From: DAOTXS01 sp034435055
Lineage (GTDB): Bacteria; Chloroflexota; Anaerolineae; UBA4142
NCBI GenBank assembly: GCA_034435055.1
Contig: DAOTXS010000024.1
Location: 1-64,000, forward strand
Length of the DNA stretch: 64,000 nt
Direction of reading: 5' to 3'
A program made the translations under genes and the position numbers. The notes under the pieces were generated by a model, which worked only from the letters and a program-made list of their open reading frames with translations, was not told where the DNA came from and did no database searches. This document shows, one piece after another, positions 24,249 to 31,396 of the stretch; the stretch's first letter is position 1, and the number at the start of each line of letters is the position of its first letter.

Positions 24249-24267
24249 TGAGAATCCAAATAATGAT

Positions 24268-24352
24268 CTGTCATTGCGAGGAGGCGGTTTGCGCCGACGA
24301 AGCAATCTTTAAGTAACTTGAGAGATTGCTTCGCTCCGCTCGCAATGACAAA
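24268..24352. repeat. Dispersed palindromic repeat, TGTCATTGCGAGG family (copy 2)
   Basis: TGTCATTGCGAGGAGG, then GAAGCAATCTTT, opposite GAGATTGCTTCGC and GCTCGCAATGACA. It has the same arms as copy 1 and lies between DinB and nuoJ. No coding frame is apparent. Confidence 0.85.
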
Positions 24353-24394
24353 GCGGATTTGGCACGTTCCTCATTGCGACAGGCTTGATGCCTG

Positions 24395-24880
24395 TCATTT
24401 CTTCAACTCACGAATCTTTTCGTTGATTTCCTTACAATGCGACGTCTCGTGATTGTAAATCACCACCAGCAAATCCTTGAGCGGAATTTCGCCGGCAATT
24501 GGATGTTCGCCGCGCAGATCAAGTTGTTGCAAGGTAACGCTGTCCAAGAACGCAATCAACTCCTGGTGCGCCGCATCGAGTTCTTTGCGCACGTCCGCAA
24601 ACGACATCGTTTTGCGTTTGGCAACCTGCCGCGCGTTATAGACATCGTTGTTATAATCGTCGGGCAGTTGCGGGTCTTCGCCCGTGGCAAAACGTTGTGC
24701 CATCCGTGTCATCCCGCGCTTGGCGCCGACGAGGTGCGCGATCTGATCTTTGATCGACCATTCCGGCGTAATCATCAGCGTTGTGGCTTGGTCTTCGCTC
24801 AATTGATCGAGCGTCCGCGTCATCATCGCGCACGCTTCATTCAATTTCGCCGCAATTGGTTCGAGTTCTTTGAGCATCAT
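24395..24880 (-). CDS. DinB superfamily protein
   Basis: A 161-residue four-helix-bundle protein of the DinB/MST type, often a metal-dependent thiol transferase. The three metal-histidine sites are recognisable at IKDQIAHLVG, near the middle of the protein (AHQELIAF) and at NHETSHCKEI. The start is one of two adjacent ATGs (24880, 24877) after AGAGGG; further upstream lies the palindromic repeat. It sits between nuoH and nuoJ, where no such gene is expected. The substrate is unknown. Confidence 0.82.
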   Translation of the reverse strand: MMLKELEPIAAKLNEACAMMTRTLDQLSEDQATTLMITPEWSIKDQIAHLVGAKRGMTRMAQRFATGEDPQLPDDYNNDVYNARQVAKRKTMSFADVRKELDAAHQELIAFLDSVTLQQLDLRGEHPIAGEIPLKDLLVVIYNHETSHCKEINEKIRELKK

Positions 24881-24889
24881 CACCCTCTT

Positions 24890-24941
24890 GTAGGGGCGAC
24901 GCTGCGTGGTCGCCCGGGCGACCACGCAGGGTCGCCTCTAC
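24890..24941. repeat. GTAGGGGCGAC palindrome overlapping the nuoH stop codon
   Basis: A near-perfect inverted repeat from GTAGGGGCGAC to GTCGCCTCTAC, centred on CGCCCGGGCG. The nuoH stop TAG (24940-24938) is part of it. The ends match the element inside the RAYT gene at 18693. Confidence 0.85.
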
Positions 24942-25954
24942 CGATTCAACACCACCATCACAATTGCCGTGATAAAAATGTTAGCCAGCGCGAGCGGCAA
25001 TATCACCTTCCAACCCAAACGCATCAATTGATCGTAACGAAACCGCGGGAGCGTACTCCGCACCCACATCAAAATGAAAATGAAAAACGCAATCTTGAGC
25101 AAGAGCCACCACACGCCGGGGAACAATCCAAACGGTCCTTGATAGCCGCCCAGGAACAGCGTCGCCGCAATCGCGCTGACGGTGATCATGTTGATGTACT
25201 CTGCCATATAAAATAACGCGAACTTGAGCGACGAATATTCCGTCTGATACCCGGCGACGAGTTCCGTCTCCGCTTCCGGCAAATCGAACGGCAGACGATT
25301 GATTTCCGCGGTTGCCGCAACGATGTACAGAATAAAGCCAAGGGGTTGCCACACGACGTTCCACATCGTCGATTGCTTGGCAGTAATATCGACGAGACTC
25401 AGCGAGCCAGTGATCATCAACACGCCGACGAGCGACAGTCCCAACGAGACTTCGTACGAAATCATTTGCGCGGTCGAACGCAACGCGCCGAACATCGAGT
25501 ACTTGTTGTTCGACCCCCAGCCGCCCAGCACAATGCCGTACACGCCGAGCGAACCCATCGCTAACAAATAGAGCAGCGCAATGTTGACATCGGCGATGTA
25601 GAAATCGATTTTGTAATCAAAGAGCGTCGTCGTTGGGTGAAGCGGAATCACCGCCCACGCGAGCAACGCCGTGGCGACCGCGATGCCGGGCGCAATCGTG
25701 TACGTGATCTTGTCGGCGGCGGAGGGCCAAATATCTTCCTTGAAAATCATCTTAATCGCGTCGGCAATCGGTTGCAGCCACGCGATCCCGCCGAATGCGC
25801 CAACGCGATTCGGTCCCACGCGCGCTTGGATGCGCGCGGCGACGTACCGTTCCACGAGCGTGAGGTACGCAAACGCGCCCAACAACGCGACGATGACGAT
25901 AATCGATTTGATGCCCGCGTCGAGAATGGTGATGACTAATGGATCGAGATTCAC
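24938..25954 (-). CDS. nuoH: NADH-quinone oxidoreductase subunit H
   Basis: The quinone-site membrane subunit, 338 residues with about eight helices. AYLTLVERYVAARIQARVGPNRVG is the family hallmark at the quinone chamber; EINRLPFDLPEAETELVAGYQTEYS and WVRSTLPRFRYDQLM follow. The start is GTG (25954) after GGCGGG. Its stop codon is provided by the palindromic repeat 24890-24941. It begins 5 nt after the nuoE stop, an unusual neighbour order because nuoG or nuoD normally precedes it. Confidence 0.96.
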   Translation of the reverse strand: MNLDPLVITILDAGIKSIIVIVALLGAFAYLTLVERYVAARIQARVGPNRVGAFGGIAWLQPIADAIKMIFKEDIWPSAADKITYTIAPGIAVATALLAWAVIPLHPTTTLFDYKIDFYIADVNIALLYLLAMGSLGVYGIVLGGWGSNNKYSMFGALRSTAQMISYEVSLGLSLVGVLMITGSLSLVDITAKQSTMWNVVWQPLGFILYIVAATAEINRLPFDLPEAETELVAGYQTEYSSLKFALFYMAEYINMITVSAIAATLFLGGYQGPFGLFPGVWWLLLKIAFFIFILMWVRSTLPRFRYDQLMRLGWKVILPLALANIFITAIVMVVLNR

Positions 25955-25959
25955 CCCGC

Positions 25960-26433
25960 CTAGTCCTTTTGCAACTGTTCGATGATTTCATCCAACTTGG
26001 CGTTCGTCAAGTCCTGCGCGTGCTTTTCGCCGTCGATCAACATCACCGGCGCATGATCGCATCCGCCGAGACATTCGGCGGCTTGCAGCGTGACGGCACC
26101 ATCGGCGGAAGTTTGCCCGGCTTGGCAGCCCAGTTTCTGCTCGAGATGTTCTAGCATTTCATCTGCGCCGCGCAACGCGCACGGCAAATCGGTGCAGAAC
26201 ATGATCGTGTGCTTGCCCGGTTTCTCACGCGCGTACATCGTATAAAACGTTGCCACGCCGTTCACTTCGGTTTTCGACAAGCCGAGCAAATCGCCGATTT
26301 CTTGGATGGCTTCGTCCGGCAACCACCCCACCTCGCGTTGGACAAGATGCAACGCCGGCATCACTGCCGAGCGTTTGTCCGGGTACTTGGTGGTGAGTTT
26401 TTGAATTTCAGTCTTTACGTCTTTGGAAAGCAC
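25960..26433 (-). CDS. nuoE: NADH-quinone oxidoreductase subunit E (thioredoxin-like 2Fe-2S)
   Basis: The ~24-kDa type subunit, 157 residues from the GTG at 26433 (GGGGGGAA upstream); the frame runs on to 26475 with no support. It carries one 2Fe-2S cluster: CTDLPC and AECLGGCD give the four cysteines. The helical N-terminus has YPDKRSAVMPALHLVQRE. In complex I it works with NuoF (FMN site), which is not in the window. It could also serve another NAD-linked dehydrogenase, but the nuoH overlap context argues for complex I. Confidence 0.94.
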   Translation of the reverse strand: MLSKDVKTEIQKLTTKYPDKRSAVMPALHLVQREVGWLPDEAIQEIGDLLGLSKTEVNGVATFYTMYAREKPGKHTIMFCTDLPCALRGADEMLEHLEQKLGCQAGQTSADGAVTLQAAECLGGCDHAPVMLIDGEKHAQDLTNAKLDEIIEQLQKD

Positions 26434-26483
26434 TGTTCCCCCCAGTGGAAAAGTCGAACATCGGAAATTCCTCAAAATCTATT

Positions 26484-26507
26484 TGCCGCAGAATCACGCA
26501 GAAAATT
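26484..26507. repeat. CCGCAGAA-type dispersed repeat (copy upstream of nuoE)
   Basis: TTGCCGCAGAATCACGCAGA belongs to a family of CCGCAGAAxxxCGCAGAAA sequences also seen at 26926-26954, 40937-40990 and 48890-48944. Here it flanks the inserted GxxExxY gene on one side. Confidence 0.65.
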
Positions 26508-26509
26508 TA

Positions 26510-26887
26510 TCACTTGGATTTGGCAAGTCGCTTGAATTCGCATTTCTGCTCACCAAAGTTCAACAATAACCCCACCTGAATTCCAGTTGCCTTCAAATAG
26601 TTCAACAATTGTGCTTCGTGTTTGGAATTGTATTCCTTTTCTGCTTTGAGTTCGACGATTACCTTGCCGTCGACGAACAAATCAGCAGTGTAGTGTCCAA
26701 CCAGCGTGCCTTTGTAACGAACGGAAATATCAGGTTGTCGCTCGACGGCAATACCTCGAGATTTCAGTTCGACCAACAGCGCATTCTCATAAACTTTTTC
26801 CAGAAATCCATAACCTAATACTTTCCAAACTTCAAATGCCGCGCCGATGATTTCTTTGGTTAACTCTCCATACAAAAAATCATTCAT
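26510..26887 (-). CDS. GxxExxY protein (PDDEXK_3 family)
   Basis: A 125-residue protein of the GxxExxY family, a PD-(D/E)XK-like fold with no firmly known role. The name motif is GFLEKVYENAL; YTADLFVDGKVIVELKAE holds the D...ExK pair; LLNYLKATGIQVGLLLNFG is the usual ending. It lies between nuoE and nuoA with CCGCAGAA-type repeats on both sides (26484 and 26926), which marks it as an insertion in the operon. Confidence 0.9.
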   Translation of the reverse strand: MNDFLYGELTKEIIGAAFEVWKVLGYGFLEKVYENALLVELKSRGIAVERQPDISVRYKGTLVGHYTADLFVDGKVIVELKAEKEYNSKHEAQLLNYLKATGIQVGLLLNFGEQKCEFKRLAKSK

Positions 26888-26925
26888 GTATTTTCCTGCA
26901 GATTTTGCCCGGCGGGTTACTTTTC

Positions 26926-26954
26926 TTCTGCGTTTTTCTGCGTGAATCTGCGGC
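26926..26954. repeat. CCGCAGAA-type dispersed repeat (copy downstream of nuoA)
   Basis: TTCTGCGTTTTTCTGCGTG then AATCTGCGGC is the same family in opposite orientation to 26484. It flanks the GxxExxY gene on the nuoA side. Confidence 0.65.
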
Positions 26955-26961
26955 TAATTGT

Positions 26962-27318
26962 CTAATCCCAGTCGAAACCGCCTTTGCGCCAGATGTAGAC
27001 ATAGCCCACCAAAAGAATCGCGATGAAAATTGCCATCTCGATCAACCCGAACAGTCCCAGTTGATTGAACAAGACTGCCCAGGGGTAAAAGAAAATGATC
27101 TCGATGTCGAAGAGGATAAAGAGAACGGCGGTCAAATAGTACTTGATGGAAATTCTGCGGCGCGCGGAACCAAACGGCGGCATGCCCGATTCGTAGGGCG
27201 ATAACTTGGCGGAATTGGGTTTGCGAGGACCAGTGATGAAGGAGAAAACCAACGCGATTGCCGCAAACGCTACGGCAATGATGATCATCACGAGGATGGG
27301 TAAATAGTCTATCGGCAT
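26962..27318 (-). CDS. nuoA: NADH-quinone oxidoreductase subunit A
   Basis: A 118-residue three-helix membrane subunit. Family motifs are RKPNSAKLSPYESGMPPFGSARRRISIKYYL in pattern (KxxPYExG), then FILFDIEIIFFYPWAVLF with the conserved acidic pair. It is the first nuo gene after the promoter at 27358-27386. The usual followers nuoB, nuoC and nuoD are missing; a GxxExxY gene and nuoE come instead. Confidence 0.95.
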   Translation of the reverse strand: MPIDYLPILVMIIIAVAFAAIALVFSFITGPRKPNSAKLSPYESGMPPFGSARRRISIKYYLTAVLFILFDIEIIFFYPWAVLFNQLGLFGLIEMAIFIAILLVGYVYIWRKGGFDWD

Positions 27319-27357
27319 TGAAGACCTGATGAGAACGGGATCGAAATAACTTTATGA

Positions 27358-27386
27358 ATCATATTACATTTCGCGCAACTTGTCAA
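27358..27386 (-). promoter_or_regulatory. Predicted promoter of the nuo cluster
   Basis: On the minus strand TTGACA (27386-27381) and TATGAT (27363-27358) are 17 bp apart, giving a start near 27351, 33 nt before nuoA. The -35 box overlaps the T-tail of the YHS gene terminator. Confidence 0.7.
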
Positions 27387-27418
27387 AAAAAAGACGCGCA
27401 GTTCCTCACCGCGCGTCG
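27383..27418 (-). terminator. Rho-independent terminator of the copper operon
   Basis: On the minus strand GACGCGC-GGTGAGGAACT-GCGCGTC is followed by eight T residues. It lies just after the YHS gene stop. Confidence 0.82.
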
Positions 27419-27425
27419 AGCAGTG

Positions 27426-27614
27426 CTAATGATCGTGTCCGTGATCGGGCATATGCATCATCGGTCCGTTTTTCAAAAACTTTTCCGGGTCTTTTTGAAA
27501 CGCGACCTGACAGCCCTTGGCGCAGAAATAGTACGTGGTGCCTTGATAGTCCCACTTCCATTTGGCAGTACTTTCCTCCACCATCATCCCGCACACCGGG
27601 TCTTTGTGTTGCAT
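27426..27614 (-). CDS. YHS-domain protein
   Basis: A 62-residue metal-binding protein starting MQHKDPVCGMMVEES. The YHS domain (PVCGM...YYFCAKGCQVAFQKDPEKF) is common in or beside copper ATPases and binds Cu or other soft metals. The tail MMHMPDHGHDH is Met/His-rich, which also fits copper. AAAAGGAGGATT lies before the ATG at 27614; the longer frame to 27659 is not needed. It is the last gene of the csoR-copA transcript and is followed by a terminator. Confidence 0.92.
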   Translation of the reverse strand: MQHKDPVCGMMVEESTAKWKWDYQGTTYYFCAKGCQVAFQKDPEKFLKNGPMMHMPDHGHDH

Positions 27615-27636
27615 CTGCAATCCTCCTTTTGGATTT

Positions 27637-28218
27637 TTATTTGTTCGCATCGATTCCAATAAATAAACCGCCGATCAACCGATTCACTTGGCGCACGTGA
27701 AAGCCGGCGCGCTCCACCGCCCCTAACGTGTCGCGATTCAGATGGCAATTGCCGGCAATTTGCTTCCACAGCGGCGTGAGCGCGTCTTGCATCCCGGCAA
27801 TCAGGCGATTGCGCGTTCGCACGTGTTCGACCAATCGAAACGTGCCGCCGGGTTTCAATACGCGATGCACTTCACTCAACGCGCGCGCCGGCTCGCCGAT
27901 ACTGCAAAACGTCAGCGTGCTGACCACCGCATCGAACGAAGCATCCACGAACGGCAACTCTTCCGCGCGTGCTTGCTGCAAAACGGTCGATGTGCCATTC
28001 CGTCGTGCCAACGCTCGCTGCAACGATTCGCCGTTCGGATCGATGGCGGCAATCGATTGGGCGGCGCGATAGTGTTGCAAGTTGAGTCCGGTGCCCACGC
28101 CGATTTCGAGTACGCGTCCGCGCGCGGTACTGACAGCCCACCGCCGCCACTGCCGCACGCCAAACGAATCGAACGGCGCGATGATTGTATCGTACGAGGA
28201 TGCAATGCGTTTATCCAC
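27637..28218 (-). CDS. Class I SAM-dependent methyltransferase
   Basis: A 193-residue UbiE/Methyltransf_11-type enzyme. Motif I is VLEIGVGTGLNLQHY, the acidic loop IAAIDPNGESL, motif II DASFDAVVSTLTFCSI, and RVLKPGGTFRLVEHVR follows. The Cys in LTFCSI and the C-terminal GFHVRQVNRL are typical of small-molecule methyltransferases. The GTG start overlaps the previous gene by 8 nt (GTGGATAA). It lies in the copper operon, but the substrate is unknown. Confidence 0.88.
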   Translation of the reverse strand: MDKRIASSYDTIIAPFDSFGVRQWRRWAVSTARGRVLEIGVGTGLNLQHYRAAQSIAAIDPNGESLQRALARRNGTSTVLQQARAEELPFVDASFDAVVSTLTFCSIGEPARALSEVHRVLKPGGTFRLVEHVRTRNRLIAGMQDALTPLWKQIAGNCHLNRDTLGAVERAGFHVRQVNRLIGGLFIGIDANK

Positions 28219-28435
28219 TTTGGTTCATCCATCGCGAAACAACCGTCCGCAACTTGACCGCGTCTGCCCAAATAATCGGTTGTCCATTCACCGACGCAAC
28301 CGGCGTATAATGACACTGATCGAGGCAATCGACCAGCTCGACTGTAATTTGCGCGCCGTACTGTTTTTTCAAACTCAGCGCAGCAGCGATCACCGGTTTG
28401 CTTCGTTCGCAATTGCGACAGACTTTGATGATCAT
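28211..28435 (-). CDS. Small Cys-containing thioredoxin-like 2Fe-2S-type protein
   Basis: A 74-residue protein with KVCRNCERS at the N-terminus and VDCLDQCHYTPVA later; four cysteines (C-x2-C and C-x3-C) in a thioredoxin-like beta-alpha arrangement suggest a 2Fe-2S or metal-binding fold like DUF1450/DUF1636 proteins. It starts 29 nt after the copA stop and overlaps the methyltransferase start, so it belongs to the copper operon. It could act as a metal chaperone, which is inference. Confidence 0.68.
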   Translation of the reverse strand: MIIKVCRNCERSKPVIAAALSLKKQYGAQITVELVDCLDQCHYTPVASVNGQPIIWADAVKLRTVVSRWMNQSG

Positions 28436-28464
28436 TTTTCCATTTTGTCATTGCGCTTGAGAGG

Positions 28465-30972
28465 TTACAACACCGGCGCTTTGAATCCACGCAAGCGCAA
28501 AGAATTCGTTACAACAAATACCGACGAAAACGCCATCGCCGCCGCTGCGATAATTGGATTCAAGAGCAACGCAAAGAACGGATACAACACGCCCGCCGCA
28601 ATCGGGATGCCGGCGACGTTGTAGAAAAACGCCCAAAACAAATTGCCTTTGATCGTGCGAATCGTTTGCTTCGACAACGCAATCGCTGTGGCGACGCCGC
28701 GCAAATCGCCGGAGATGAGCGTGATTTCTGCCGCTTGCATCGCCACGTCGGTTCCTGTTCCAATCGCAATGCCGATGTTTGCTTGTGCGAGCGCGGGCGC
28801 ATCGTTGATGCCATCGCCCACCATTGCGACGATCTCGCCTTGCGCTTGCAATTCTTTCACCTTGTCTGCTTTTTGATGCGGCAAAACTTCCGCAAAGAAA
28901 TTATCGATGCCGACCTGTTGGGCAATCGCGGCGGCAGTGCGCGGATTGTCGCCGGTCAACATATAGACCTTGACCCCCAGTTTCTTCAACGCCTCGACCG
29001 CCGCTTTGGAATTGGGTTTCAATGTGTCGGCGACGGCGATCAACCCGGCGGGCTTGCCATCGATTGCCGCGAACATCGCCGTTTTGCCTTCGTCCGCCAA
29101 TTCACTGGCTTGCGATTCCAAACCATCGAGCGCGATATTTTGATCGAGCATCAATTTGCTGTTGCCGATCAACACCTCGCGTCCGTCGATGCGTGCGCGG
29201 ATGCCGTGCCCGGCAACCGCGCCAAATTCCGATGGCTCGGTCAAACTCAATCCGATTTCTTGCGCGTGTTTGACGATGGCTTGACCGAGCGGATGCTCGG
29301 AATTTTTTTCCGCGCTCGCAACCAATTGCAACAAACGTTCAACGTTCAACGTTTCAGGTTTAAGGTTTGAACTTTGAACCTCAAACTTTGAACTTGTAAC
29401 TACATCTGTCACGGCAGGTTTTCCTTGCGTCAGCGTCCCGGTTTTGTCGAGAATAATCGCCGTAACCTTGTGCGCGGTTTCCAACGCGCCGCCGCTCCGT
29501 ATCAACACACCATTCTCCGCGCCTTTGCCAGTGCCAACCATAATCGCGGTCGGCGTGGCGAGACCGAGCGCGCACGGACACGCGATGATCAACACGGCGA
29601 CGAAATTGACGAACGCCATATTGAACGATGGTTGCGGTCCAAAAATCAGCCACACCAAAAATGTTGCCATTGCGATAGCGACGACAATCGGCACGAACAC
29701 CGCCGAGATTTGATCGGCGAGGCGTTGAATCGGCGCTTTCGATCCTTGTGCGTCTTCGACGAGTTTGATGATTTGCGCGAGCGCAGTTTCGCGTCCGACT
29801 TTCCGCGCCTCGAATTTGAACGCACCCATTTTGTTGATCGTCGCGCCAATAACGTTATCGCCGACATTTTTCTCGACGGGCAAACTTTCGCCGGTGATCA
29901 TCGATTCGTCAATCGATGAATAGCCGGAAAGAATCACGCCATCGACCGGGATTTTTTCGCCGGGGCGCACGCTAACAATGTCGCCCACGCGCACGTCGTT
30001 CACCGGAATTTCGATTTCCTGTCCGTTGCGTTCGATACGCGCGGTCTTTGCTTGCAACTGCATCAAATTCTTGATCGCTTCGGACGTTTGTCCTTTGGCG
30101 CGCGCTTCCAAGTATTTTCCAACTTTGATGAGCGTGATGATGACCGCCGCGCTTTCAAAGTACACGTGCGAATCGATTTTGACACCGAACAACCCGGCGA
30201 CTAGAACGATGACACTGAACCAATACGCCGCGTTCGTGCCAAGCGAAATGAGCAAATCCATATTCGGCGCGCCGGCGCGCAACGATTTCCACGCGCCGCG
30301 ATGATACCCACGACCAACGTAGAATTGGACCGGCGTCGCGAGTGCAAACAACAACCATTTGAAACCGTCCCACCAAAAGAGCCACGGCATAAAATCGTGC
30401 ATCTTGAGTGCGTGCACAATATCGTGCGTCATCGAGAGGACAAAGAGCGGGGCGGTGAATGCAATGCCGATCATCAAGTCGCGCCACTCGCGTTGGCGTT
30501 CTTCCTCGCGCAATGCGCGTTCCCGATCGACGAGTTCTTCCTGTTTGTTGCCGAGTTCAAGTACTTCATACCCGGCATCTTCGACGGCGCGTTTCAGATC
30601 CGCAAGTGTTGCCGCGCCGGGAATCATTTCGACCGTTGCGCGTTCGGTCGCCAGATTAACCGCGACGTTTAGTACGCCGGGAACCTCTTTGAGTCCATTC
30701 TCAACGTGCATCACGCAACTGGCGCAGGTCATTCCGCCAATTGGCAACGTGATTTTATCGACAACAACATCGTAACCCACATCGCGTACTGCCGTGACCA
30801 TTTTATCAATAGTGGTTTGTTCTGGATCGAACTGCACTGTCGCGCGTTCGTTGGCGAGATTGACCACCGCGGTTTGCACACCCGCGACCTCTTTCAATCC
30901 GCCTTCGACGTGCATCACGCACGCGGCGCAGGTCATGCCGCTGATTGGCAATGTTATTTGTTGGGTAGACAT
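28465..30972 (-). CDS. copA: Copper-exporting P1B-type ATPase
   Basis: A ~835-residue Cu(I) efflux pump with eight membrane helices. Two N-terminal HMA domains carry GMTCAAC and GMTCASC. Then come the metal-site motif CPCALGLATP, the phosphorylation motif DKTGTLTQGKP, the SEHPLG motif and GDGINDAPALAQANIG. I start at MSTQQIT (30972) after CAGGATAGAG. Between the DKTGT and HP motifs lies a foreign segment (KFEVQSSNLKPETLNVE) encoded by the TTCAAAG repeat 29335-29399. It follows csoR by 32 nt in one operon. Confidence 0.96.
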   Translation of the reverse strand: MSTQQITLPISGMTCAACVMHVEGGLKEVAGVQTAVVNLANERATVQFDPEQTTIDKMVTAVRDVGYDVVVDKITLPIGGMTCASCVMHVENGLKEVPGVLNVAVNLATERATVEMIPGAATLADLKRAVEDAGYEVLELGNKQEELVDRERALREEERQREWRDLMIGIAFTAPLFVLSMTHDIVHALKMHDFMPWLFWWDGFKWLLFALATPVQFYVGRGYHRGAWKSLRAGAPNMDLLISLGTNAAYWFSVIVLVAGLFGVKIDSHVYFESAAVIITLIKVGKYLEARAKGQTSEAIKNLMQLQAKTARIERNGQEIEIPVNDVRVGDIVSVRPGEKIPVDGVILSGYSSIDESMITGESLPVEKNVGDNVIGATINKMGAFKFEARKVGRETALAQIIKLVEDAQGSKAPIQRLADQISAVFVPIVVAIAMATFLVWLIFGPQPSFNMAFVNFVAVLIIACPCALGLATPTAIMVGTGKGAENGVLIRSGGALETAHKVTAIILDKTGTLTQGKPAVTDVVTSSKFEVQSSNLKPETLNVERLLQLVASAEKNSEHPLGQAIVKHAQEIGLSLTEPSEFGAVAGHGIRARIDGREVLIGNSKLMLDQNIALDGLESQASELADEGKTAMFAAIDGKPAGLIAVADTLKPNSKAAVEALKKLGVKVYMLTGDNPRTAAAIAQQVGIDNFFAEVLPHQKADKVKELQAQGEIVAMVGDGINDAPALAQANIGIAIGTGTDVAMQAAEITLISGDLRGVATAIALSKQTIRTIKGNLFWAFFYNVAGIPIAAGVLYPFFALLLNPIIAAAAMAFSSVFVVTNSLRLRGFKAPVL
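29335..29399. repeat. TTCAAAG-type repeat in frame within copA
   Basis: The plus strand reads GTTCAACGTTCAACGTTTCA, then TTTGAACTTTGAACCTC and AAACTTTGAACTTG. It adds about 19 codons to the nucleotide-binding domain loop. It is the same unit type as the nuoJ-nuoK repeat at 23683. Confidence 0.78.
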
Positions 30973-31004
30973 CTCTATCCTGTCAGTCAACCAGTGCCTA
31001 GTTG

Positions 31005-31280
31005 CTAGATTTTTGAAGCGGTTTCAAACACATCGAGCAATTCTTTGATGACGCGCTCGCGTTCTTTGGGTTTGTTGCCGCGAATCGCCGTTGTGACGCA
31101 GTGGTTCATGTGGCGTTCGAGCAAAAGCGCGTTCAATTTGTCCAACGCTTTTTCAATCGCCTGAGTTTGTTTGATGATGTCAATGCAATAGGCGTCTTCG
31201 TCGATCATACGCGCCACTGCGCCCATATGTCCCTGAATGCTCAAAGCACGGTTTTTGAGTTGCTGTTTGTGATCGTCCAT
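31005..31280 (-). CDS. csoR: Copper-sensing transcriptional repressor of the CsoR family
   Basis: A 91-residue all-helical repressor that releases DNA when it binds Cu(I). The Cys-His-Cys ligand set is at AYCIDII and HMNHCV. MGAVARMIDEDAYC and LLLERHMNHCV are family patterns. I choose MDDHKQQLKN (31280) because AAAGGT is 8 nt upstream; an ATG 6 nt earlier is too close to it. Its promoter at 31333 carries a G-tract palindrome (31303-31323) of the CsoR operator type, so it probably represses its own operon with copA. Confidence 0.93.
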   Translation of the reverse strand: MDDHKQQLKNRALSIQGHMGAVARMIDEDAYCIDIIKQTQAIEKALDKLNALLLERHMNHCVTTAIRGNKPKERERVIKELLDVFETASKI

Positions 31281-31302
31281 TGCCATACCTTTTACCCATC
31301 CC

Positions 31303-31323
31303 ACCCCCCACCGGAGGGGGTAA
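31303..31323. promoter_or_regulatory. Candidate CsoR operator
   Basis: The plus strand reads ACCCCCCACCGGAGGGGGTAA, an inverted repeat of C and G tracts with TA at one edge. CsoR-type sites are G-tract inverted repeats of this form. It lies directly downstream of the predicted transcription start. Confidence 0.7.
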
Positions 31324-31332
31324 TCTAAAGCC

Positions 31333-31361
31333 ATTGTATCGCGCGCGCGGGAGTTTGTCAA
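31333..31361 (-). promoter_or_regulatory. Predicted promoter of the csoR-copA operon
   Basis: On the minus strand TTGACA (31361-31356) and TACAAT (31338-31333) are 17 bp apart, with a start near 31326 at the edge of the CsoR-type operator. Confidence 0.78.
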
Positions 31362-31363
31362 AT

Positions 31364-31388
31364 CAAAAACCCGCCAGCGCACCGGCGG
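31364..31388 (-). terminator. Terminator after the AI-2E-type transporter gene region
   Basis: On the minus strand CCGCC-8 nt-GGCGG is followed by GTTTTTG. It lies between the stop of the upstream transporter gene at 31397 and the csoR promoter. Confidence 0.65.
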
Positions 31389-31396
31389 ATTTCGGG

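Noticed and set aside
24437..25216. 259-residue plus-strand frame
   Set aside because: It crosses the DinB and nuoH genes on the opposite strand and has no domain or ribosome site.
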